Below are positions 1-6,402 of a stretch of DNA of 6,402 nucleotides, in pieces. The notes under the pieces are model-generated. The model saw only the letters and a program-made list of their open reading frames with translations. It ran no database searches and was not told where the DNA came from. A program made the position numbers and the translations under genes. Within the stretch, counting starts at the first letter, position 1, and each line of letters begins with the position of its first letter. This DNA comes from Myxococcales bacterium (GTDB lineage Bacteria; Desulfobacterota_B; Binatia; UBA1149; SPBQ01): positions 1-6,402 of the forward strand of contig SPBQ01000141.1 in NCBI GenBank assembly GCA_004525875.1, read 5' to 3'.

Positions 1-3030
<3,030 letters not shown>

Positions 3031-3035
3031 GCTCA

Positions 3036-3040
3036 CTCCT
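3036..3040 (-). promoter_or_regulatory. Ribosome binding site of rpoB
   Basis: AGGAG lies 5 bases before the rpoB ATG at 3028-3030 and supports that start. The encoded N-terminus that follows ([18 protein letters not shown]) is of normal beta-subunit type. Confidence 0.8.
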
Positions 3041-3075
3041 GTAGCGTGCGTCGGTGGAAGATCTCGGACGTGGTG

Positions 3076-3096
3076 GCCTGCCGCGGCCGGCCAGGC
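3076..3096 (-). other. Stem-loop at the rplL stop, in the rplL-rpoB gap
   Basis: GCCTG and CAGGC pair around an inner CCG/CGG stem, giving 8 bp with a single bulged base and a 4-base loop. The stem begins at the last base of the rplL TAG. No T-run follows. In E. coli the rplL-rpoB spacer holds a partial terminator and an RNase III site that lower rpoB expression relative to rplL; this hairpin is in the same place and could act similarly, which is inference. Confidence 0.5.
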
Positions 3097-3482
3097 TACT
3101 TCAACTCACAGCTGCCACCGACCTCCTCGATCTTCGCCTTCGCAGCCTCGGCCTCGTCCTTCGCAACACCTTCCTTGACGGCCTTGGGAGCGGCCTCGAC
3201 GAGATCCTTGGCTTCTTTGAGACCGAGTCCGGTGAGCTCGCGAACCACCTTGATGACTTGGATCTTCTTCTCGCCCGCGCCCGTGAGAATGACGTCAAAT
3301 TCGTCCTTCACGACGGCGGCCTCGGCGCCACCTCCGGCGGCAACGGCGGCAACAGCGACCGGGGCCGCGGCGCTGACGCCCCACTTGTCTTCGAGCTCCT
3401 TGACGAGCTCTGCAATCTCCAGAACCGTCGCCGCCGAGAGCTTCTCGATGATGTCGGATCTTTCCTCTGTGCTAAGTCCCAT
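3096..3482 (-). CDS. rplL: 50S ribosomal protein L7/L12, 128 aa
   Basis: L7/L12 is the multi-copy stalk protein that recruits translation GTPases (EF-Tu, EF-G, IF2) and stimulates GTP hydrolysis. The N-terminal dimerisation domain (about 1-33) includes [19 protein letters not shown] at 18-36. A flexible Ala/Val/Gly-rich hinge covers about 37-56. The C-terminal globular domain (about 58-128) carries the factor-binding surface with [20 protein letters not shown] at 72-91 and APKAVKEGV at 98-106. The length is slightly above the common 120-125, mainly in the hinge. The frame stays open into rplJ, but the start chosen has AGGAGG 5 bases upstream and gives the normal N-terminus. A Cys at residue 125 (GGSCELK) is unusual. 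The gene sits 49 bases after rplJ and 65 before rpoB. Confidence 0.98.
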   Translation of the reverse strand: MGLSTEERSDIIEKLSAATVLEIAELVKELEDKWGVSAAAPVAVAAVAAGGGAEAAVVKDEFDVILTGAGEKKIQVIKVVRELTGLGLKEAKDLVEAAPKAVKEGVAKDEAEAAKAKIEEVGGSCELK

Positions 3483-3487
3483 TGTGT

Positions 3488-3493
3488 CCTCCT
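3488..3493 (-). promoter_or_regulatory. Strong ribosome binding site of rplL
   Basis: AGGAGG lies 5 bases before the ATG at 3480-3482. It fixes this start over an in-frame ATG 38 codons further up that lies inside rplJ. It is the strongest such site in the window, which fits the excess of L7/L12 needed per ribosome. Confidence 0.85.
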
Positions 3494-3498
3494 GTCGG

Positions 3499-3517
3499 TG
3501 CGGGTCGTTCACCCGCA
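3499..3517 (-). other. Stem-loop just upstream of the rplL ribosome binding site
   Basis: A perfect 7-bp inverted repeat (TGCGGGT / ACCCGCA) with a 5-base loop lies in the rplJ-rplL gap and ends 5 bases before the AGGAGG of rplL. There is no T-run. It could shape ribosome loading at rplL, whose product is needed in several copies per ribosome, but this is inference. Confidence 0.55.
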
Positions 3518-3531
3518 GATACTTAGTTCGA

Positions 3532-4053
3532 CTACTCTCCGCCCGCCTGCTGACTGCGCGCGTGCAGCACCTGAACCATCTGCTGGGCGGGAGCATTCAG
3601 CAGACGCACCAAGCTCGTGGCCGGCGTCATGAGAAGCGCGAGCAGCTGGGCCCGCAGCTCGTCACGTCCGGGCATCTTGGCAAGACGCTCAACGTCGGCG
3701 CCCGAGAGCGCCTCACCCTCCAGGGAGCCGCCCTTGATCTCGAGGGCCTCATGGCCCTTTGCGAACTCCTGGACGGCCTTGGCAATGCCGATCGGGTCGC
3801 CGTAGCCGAACGCGATCGCATTCGGTCCCGTCAGCATCTCCTCGATGCCGGATGAGCCAGTTTCCTTGATAGCGATGCGCGACAGCGTGTTCTTCGTTAC
3901 CAGGTATTCGCCGTCAGCCTCGCGTACCTTTGCACGCAGCTCGGTGATCTGCGCGACATTGAGGCCGCGATAGTCGGTAACGATGACGATCGGGGCGCGA
4001 CCGAAGCGTACGGTCAACTCCTCGATGAATTCTGTTTTCTGGGCTCGATCCAT
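3532..4053 (-). CDS. rplJ: 50S ribosomal protein L10, 173 aa
   Basis: L10 anchors the L7/L12 stalk to 23S rRNA next to L11. The N-terminal RNA-binding domain (about 1-130) shows VTDYRGL at 25-31 and [10 protein letters not shown] at 52-61, both typical. The long C-terminal helix from about residue 130, including [20 protein letters not shown] at 135-154, is the platform that holds L7/L12 dimers; the count of dimers cannot be read from sequence alone. The length is in the usual range of 165-175. The ATG has AGGA 4 bases upstream, with two more AGGA copies further up. The gap to rplA is only 37 bases, so the long 5' leader used by L10 for autoregulation in E. coli and many others does not fit there. 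The stop TAG is followed by a 49-base gap to rplL, its binding partner. Confidence 0.98.
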   Translation of the reverse strand: MDRAQKTEFIEELTVRFGRAPIVIVTDYRGLNVAQITELRAKVREADGEYLVTKNTLSRIAIKETGSSGIEEMLTGPNAIAFGYGDPIGIAKAVQEFAKGHEALEIKGGSLEGEALSGADVERLAKMPGRDELRAQLLALLMTPATSLVRLLNAPAQQMVQVLHARSQQAGGE

Positions 4054-4082
4054 GTGATCCTGCCGTCCTGTCCTTCGTCCGC

Positions 4083-4102
4083 GCCGCGGCTCAGGCCGCG
4101 GC
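4083..4102 (-). other. Stem-loop spanning the rplA stop codon
   Basis: Two copies of the self-complementary octamer GCCGCGGC flank a 4-base loop, giving a perfect 8-bp stem; the rplA TGA lies in the loop. One arm codes for the Ala-Ala end of L1, so part of the symmetry could come from GCC/GCG alanine codons, but the second arm is non-coding. There is no T-run after it, so it is not a classical terminator. Confidence 0.55.
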
Positions 4103-4792
4103 CTTCAGTGTTCCCGTCTCGATGTGAATGCCCGGCCCCATTGTCGATGACACGGCGCAGCTCCTCACGTAGTGCCCCTTCGCGCTCGCGGGTTTCGCCT
4201 TGAAGATGCCCGTGATCACCGCCTGAGCGTTGTCGAGAAGTTTCTCCTTGCCGAATGAGGCCTTGCCGACCGCGACGTGCACGATCCCGGCCTTGTCGAC
4301 ACGAAACTCGACTTGACCGGCCTTGAGCTCCTTGACGATACGACCGACGTCCATGGTTACGGTTCCGACCTTCGGGTTCGGCATGAGGCCGCGCGGTCCT
4401 AGAATCTTGCCGATCTTGCCGACCGAGCCCATCATGTCCGGCGTCGCCACGGCGCGGTCGAAGTCGGTGAACCCCTCGCGGATCTTGTTCACCAGCTCGT
4501 CCGCACCGACGTAGTCAGCGCCCGCCTCTTCGGCCTCCTTCGCCTTCTCGCCTTTCGCGAACACCGCGACACGCACGTCCTTGCCGGTGCCATGAGGCAA
4601 CGCGACGGTCGCGCGCACGTTCTGGTCGGCGTGCCGGGGATCCACCCCGAGCCGGATTGCAAGCTCCACGGTCTCGTCGAACTTCGTGCCCGAGCCGCCG
4701 GCGACCTTCTCGATCGCCTCCTCCAACGTGTAGAGCCGGTCCGGCTCGATGCCCTCGCCGACCTTGCGGTACCGTTTTCCGTTCTTTGCCAT
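4091..4792 (-). CDS. rplA: 50S ribosomal protein L1, 233 aa
   Basis: L1 forms the mobile L1 stalk that helps release deacylated tRNA from the E site; in E. coli it also represses its own rplK-rplA mRNA. The 233-residue length matches E. coli L1 (234). Domain I is made of the N-terminal part (about 1-67) and the C-terminal part (about 160-233), and domain II lies between. The signature [15 protein letters not shown] is at 132-146, and the C-terminal SSTMGPG motif is at 215-221. The start ATG lies 3 bases after the rplK stop; its binding site GAGGG sits inside the end of rplK, 7 bases from the ATG. A strong hairpin covers the stop codon. No L1-type operator could be recognised by eye before rplK. 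Confidence 0.99.
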   Translation of the reverse strand: MAKNGKRYRKVGEGIEPDRLYTLEEAIEKVAGGSGTKFDETVELAIRLGVDPRHADQNVRATVALPHGTGKDVRVAVFAKGEKAKEAEEAGADYVGADELVNKIREGFTDFDRAVATPDMMGSVGKIGKILGPRGLMPNPKVGTVTMDVGRIVKELKAGQVEFRVDKAGIVHVAVGKASFGKEKLLDNAQAVITGIFKAKPASAKGHYVRSCAVSSTMGPGIHIETGTLKAAA

Positions 4793-4795
4793 CGA

Positions 4796-5221
4796 TCAGC
4801 CCTCGACCGTGATGCCCATGCTGCGGGCGGTTCCCTCGATGATCTTCATGGCCGACTCGACGTCGTTCGCGTTCAGATCGACCATCTTTGTCTCCGCGAT
4901 CTCACGCACCTGCACCCTCGTGACCTTTCCGACCTTCTCCTTGTTCGGAGTCGCGGAGCCCTTCTGCAGCTTTGCAGCCTTCATCAACAGCATCGCGGCC
5001 GGTGGGGTCTTCGTAAGGAACGTGAACGAACGGTCGGCGTACACCGTGATGATCACGGGGATGATGTCGCCAACCTGCTGCTGGGTCTGCGCATTGAACG
5101 CCTTGCAGAACTCCATAATATTCACGCCGCGCTGACCGAGGGCCGGGCCGACCGGCGGGCTAGGATTCGCCTTGCCAGCCGGGATCTGCAGCTTGATCAG
5201 ATCGAGGATTTTCTTTGCCAT
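4796..5221 (-). CDS. rplK: 50S ribosomal protein L11, 141 aa
   Basis: L11 binds helices 43 and 44 of 23S rRNA in the GTPase-associated centre, near where EF-Tu and EF-G act, and is the protein through which thiostrepton acts and RelA senses stalling. The length of 141 residues is typical. The N-terminal domain (about 1-70) contains [20 protein letters not shown] at 10-29, with the proline pair P22-P23 that lines the thiostrepton site. The C-terminal RNA-binding domain (about 75-141) ends with the family signature [20 protein letters not shown] at 115-134. The ATG is preceded by GGCGGAG ending only 2 bases before it, a close spacing. The stop TGA is separated from the rplA ATG by 3 bases, so the two are very likely translationally coupled, as in most bacteria. 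Confidence 0.99.
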   Translation of the reverse strand: MAKKILDLIKLQIPAGKANPSPPVGPALGQRGVNIMEFCKAFNAQTQQQVGDIIPVIITVYADRSFTFLTKTPPAAMLLMKAAKLQKGSATPNKEKVGKVTRVQVREIAETKMVDLNANDVESAMKIIEGTARSMGITVEG

Positions 5222-5239
5222 TGCTCCGCCAAACCTTGC

Positions 5240-5827
5240 TTAGACTTTCTCGACCTGTACGAGCTCCATCTCGACGGACGTGGACCGTCCGAAGATGGAG
5301 ATCGATACCTTCAATGTCCCCTTGTCGGGACGGATTTCTTCGACGACGCCGTTGAAGTCGGCGAACGGGCCGTCGATGACCTTCACCTGCTCGCCGACCT
5401 CGAACGCGACCTTCGCCTTGGGCCGCGTGGCTCCCTCCGCGATCTGCGCGGTGATCCGCTTCACCTCGGCTTCCGAGATCGAGGGAGGGTTGGTGCTGCC
5501 GCCGACGAATCCCGTCACCTTCGGCGTCGCGTTGACCAGATGCCAGGTATCGTCGGTGAGCTCCATCTGAACGATGATGTAACCCGGGAACAAATTGCGC
5601 GTGGTCGTCCGCTTCTTTCCCTTCACGAGCTCAATCACCTGCTCGGCCGGCACGAGGAACTCCCCGAACTGTTCTTCACGGCCCGCCGCGCGCACGCGCT
5701 CGAGCAGCTGGGTCTTCACGCTGCTCTCGTACCCCGAATACGTGTGAACAACGTACCATTCCGTCTTCGGAGCCTTCGGATTCTCAGGGACGGCCTCATC
5801 GGCGGCAGCTGGCTTCTCGTCGGTCAC
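5240..5827 (-). CDS. nusG: Transcription termination/antitermination factor NusG, 195 aa
   Basis: NusG binds the clamp of elongating RNA polymerase, reduces pausing, and through its C-terminal domain contacts Rho or ribosomal protein S10. Two domains are visible. The NGN domain spans about residues 22-130, with WYVVHTYSGYE at 24-34 and the core FPGYIIVQMEL at 80-90. A linker follows, then the KOW domain at about 143-195, with VIDGPFADFNGVVEEI at 150-165 and a Gly at 170. The length is close to the family norm, with no large insert domain. The first 21 residues are an acidic, Ala- and Pro-rich extension before the NGN fold. The start is GTG, backed by GGAGG 7 bases upstream. It lies 15 bases after secE and 18 bases before rplK. 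This is general NusG rather than the RfaH or LoaP paralogue, judged by the standard context and KOW sequence. Confidence 0.98.
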   Translation of the reverse strand: MTDEKPAAADEAVPENPKAPKTEWYVVHTYSGYESSVKTQLLERVRAAGREEQFGEFLVPAEQVIELVKGKKRTTTRNLFPGYIIVQMELTDDTWHLVNATPKVTGFVGGSTNPPSISEAEVKRITAQIAEGATRPKAKVAFEVGEQVKVIDGPFADFNGVVEEIRPDKGTLKVSISIFGRSTSVEMELVQVEKV

Positions 5828-5834
5828 ACCCGTT

Positions 5835-5839
5835 CCTCC
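5835..5839 (-). promoter_or_regulatory. Ribosome binding site of nusG, fixes a GTG start
   Basis: GGAGG lies 7 bases upstream of the GTG at 5825-5827, just inside the 15-base secE-nusG gap. No ATG in the right frame lies nearby, so this site decides the non-ATG start of nusG. Confidence 0.8.
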
Positions 5840-5842
5840 GAG

Positions 5843-6043
5843 CTAAAACACCAGGCCGAGCGCGAGCGACAGCACGTAGTCGACGATCCCCAGATAGACG
5901 GAGACGAATGTCACCACGACCAGCACCACGCCGGTGAATGCGAGCGTCTCCTGCCGCGAGGGCCAGTAGACTTTCTTGAGCTCCGTGACGACTTCGCCGA
6001 GGAAGGTTCGTCCCTGGGTTATGTATTCTGCAACGCTCGCCAT
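5843..6043 (-). CDS. secE: Preprotein translocase subunit SecE, 66 aa
   Basis: SecE is the small essential subunit of the SecYEG channel in the inner membrane; it clamps SecY during protein export and membrane insertion. The 66-residue protein is the short bacterial form with a single membrane segment. Residues 1-22 are an amphipathic region. Residues 23-32 hold the conserved cytoplasmic motif KKVYWPSRQE. A hydrophobic stretch at about residues 34-52 forms the membrane helix, followed by a second apolar part to the end, LALGLVF. The ATG start is the only plausible one: no in-frame start lies nearby upstream, although the ribosome binding site is weak (GAGG only 2 bases from the start, or GAGAAG further up). 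The TAG stop is 15 bases before nusG, the usual partner, so the two are co-transcribed. Confidence 0.96.
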   Translation of the reverse strand: MASVAEYITQGRTFLGEVVTELKKVYWPSRQETLAFTGVVLVVVTFVSVYLGIVDYVLSLALGLVF

Positions 6044-6079
6044 CGCCTCGTTCGCTCGCTTCTCGTCGCGCCACCGCCG

Positions 6080-6105
6080 GCCCGGCCCTCGATCGGCTGC
6101 CGGGC
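6080..6105 (-). other. Stem-loop between tRNA-Trp and secE
   Basis: A perfect 7-bp inverted repeat (GCCCGGC / GCCGGGC) with a 12-base loop lies in the 78-base spacer, 16 bases after the CCA end of the tRNA. There is no T-run next to it. It could be a barrier or a cleavage signal for tRNA 3' processing, but function is not shown by the sequence. The rest of the spacer holds no reading frame resembling a known gene. Confidence 0.45.
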
Positions 6106-6121
6106 GCCGTTGCCAGGTCGT

Positions 6122-6198
6122 TGGCGGGTCAGGCAGGATTCGAACCTGCAGCCCTCGGATTTGGAGTCCGATGCTCTACCAATTAGAGCTACTGACCC
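6122..6198 (-). tRNA. trnW: tRNA-Trp (anticodon CCA), CCA end encoded
   Basis: A complete cloverleaf of 77 bases including the encoded CCA (74 without it). The acceptor stem GGGTCAG/CTGACCC pairs at all 7 positions. The D stem is GCTC/GAGC with a loop containing GG. The anticodon stem is TCGGA/TCCGA with loop CTCCAAA, and the anticodon CCA is at 6162-6164. The T stem is GCAGG/CCTGC with loop TTCGAAT. The base before CCA is G, the discriminator expected for bacterial tryptophan tRNA. It reads UGG codons. Its place between tuf and secE matches the common bacterial arrangement and supports the assignment. It is probably cut from a longer transcript shared with its neighbours, since no clear promoter is visible just upstream. 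Confidence 0.98.
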
Positions 6199-6244
6199 TG
6201 TCGCTCCGGTTCTCGTCCCGTACTCTGTTCGCCTTCGTTTCACC

Positions 6245-6263
6245 ACGCCGCCCGCGGCGGCGT
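6245..6263 (-). other. GC-rich stem-loop between tuf and tRNA-Trp
   Basis: A perfect 8-bp inverted repeat (ACGCCGCC / GGCGGCGT) with a 3-base loop lies 31 bases after the tuf stop and 46 bases before the tRNA. Neither side has a T-run, so it is not a standard intrinsic terminator. It may protect the tuf mRNA 3' end or mark a processing site between tuf and the tRNA; that role is inference. Confidence 0.55.
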
Positions 6264-6294
6264 CATCGGACTGACCGCCGACCGACTCGTTGGT

Positions 6295-6402
6295 CTATTC
6301 GTTAATCTTGGTGACGACGCCGGCGCCGACCGTTCGTCCGCCTTCGCGAATCGCGAAGCGAAGCCCCTCGTCCATCGCGATCGGCGTGATCAGGCTCACG
6401 TC
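6295..6402 (-). CDS. tuf: Elongation factor Tu, C-terminal 35 residues (5' part outside window)
   Basis: Only the last 35 codons and a TAG stop are present; the gene enters from the right edge. The encoded tail contains [14 protein letters not shown] followed by [13 protein letters not shown], the near-invariant end of EF-Tu domain 3. EF-Tu is the cytoplasmic GTPase that carries aminoacyl-tRNA to the ribosomal A site; its GTPase domain lies outside the window, so nothing can be said of its active site. The usual last residues in many bacteria are close to VTEI or VTKI, and this copy ends KINE. It sits directly upstream of tRNA-Trp and secE, the order seen in many bacteria. Identification is very secure from the tail alone. 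Whether this is tufA or tufB, where two copies exist, cannot be told here. Confidence 0.97.
   Translation of the reverse strand, partial: DVSLITPIAMDEGLRFAIREGGRTVGAGVVTKINE

Noticed and set aside
3096..3596. Longer start for rplL, adding 38 residues
   Set aside because: The extra part overlaps the end of rplJ, is unlike any L7/L12 N-terminus, and the inner ATG has a near-ideal AGGAGG site.
5222..5239. L1 repressor site before rplK
   Set aside because: The 18-base gap shows no stem-loop like the 23S rRNA L1 site; a site extending into nusG cannot be judged by eye.
6245..6263. Hairpin after tuf read as an intrinsic terminator
   Set aside because: No run of T follows the stem on either strand, so only a stem-loop of unknown role is claimed.
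4592..6274. 560-codon open frame on the plus strand opposite rplA, rplK, nusG, secE and tRNA-Trp
   Set aside because: It is antisense to clear conserved genes and runs straight through the tRNA. Its protein is Arg-, Leu-, Asp- and His-rich with no known domain, the pattern made by the reverse strand of GC-rich genes.
6199..6294. Possible promoter for tRNA-Trp/secE in the tuf spacer
   Set aside because: No pair of -35 and -10 boxes with proper spacing could be found; the best -10-like stretch (around GAGTAC) is weak.

Overview
The window is one continuous stretch of the conserved translation/transcription 'str-rif' region, with every gene on the minus strand. Read right to left, the order is tuf (3' end only), tRNA-Trp(CCA), secE, nusG, rplK, rplA, rplJ, rplL and rpoB (first 1010 codons; the rest lies beyond position 1). 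No gene on the plus strand is credible: the long plus-strand open frames lie opposite these genes and show no recognisable protein signatures.

Organism: a GC-rich bacterium. RpoB aligns without gaps that I can see to the proteobacterial type of beta subunit, including sequence matching the insert near E. coli residues 225-343 and the start of the second insert near E. coli residue 940. Short SecE (one membrane segment), a minimal NusG (NGN plus KOW) and tuf next to tRNA-Trp-secE-nusG fit a Gram-negative lineage in or near the Proteobacteria, for example deltaproteobacteria-like or uncultured relatives. The exact phylum cannot be fixed by eye.

Layout: 6295-6402 tuf end; 6199-6294 spacer with a strong hairpin; 6122-6198 tRNA-Trp with encoded CCA; 6044-6121 spacer with a hairpin and no rpmG; 5843-6043 secE; 5240-5827 nusG (GTG start, strong ribosome binding site); 4796-5221 rplK; 4091-4792 rplA, 3 bases after rplK; a 37-base gap with a hairpin over the rplA stop codon; 3532-4053 rplJ; a 49-base gap with a hairpin; 3096-3482 rplL; a 65-base gap with a hairpin; 1-3030 rpoB.

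How the genes work together: EF-Tu delivers aminoacyl-tRNA to the ribosome. L11, L10 and L7/L12 form the GTPase-associated centre and stalk that recruit it, and L1 forms the mobile stalk at the E site. SecE is part of the membrane translocon. NusG binds the RNA polymerase that RpoB helps form and links it to Rho or to the ribosome.

Overall this is a highly conserved core region. I found no new system. The items worth a second look are the compact spacers (no room for the usual L10 leader, no rpmG) and a set of GC-rich stem-loops between genes, none followed by a T-run.
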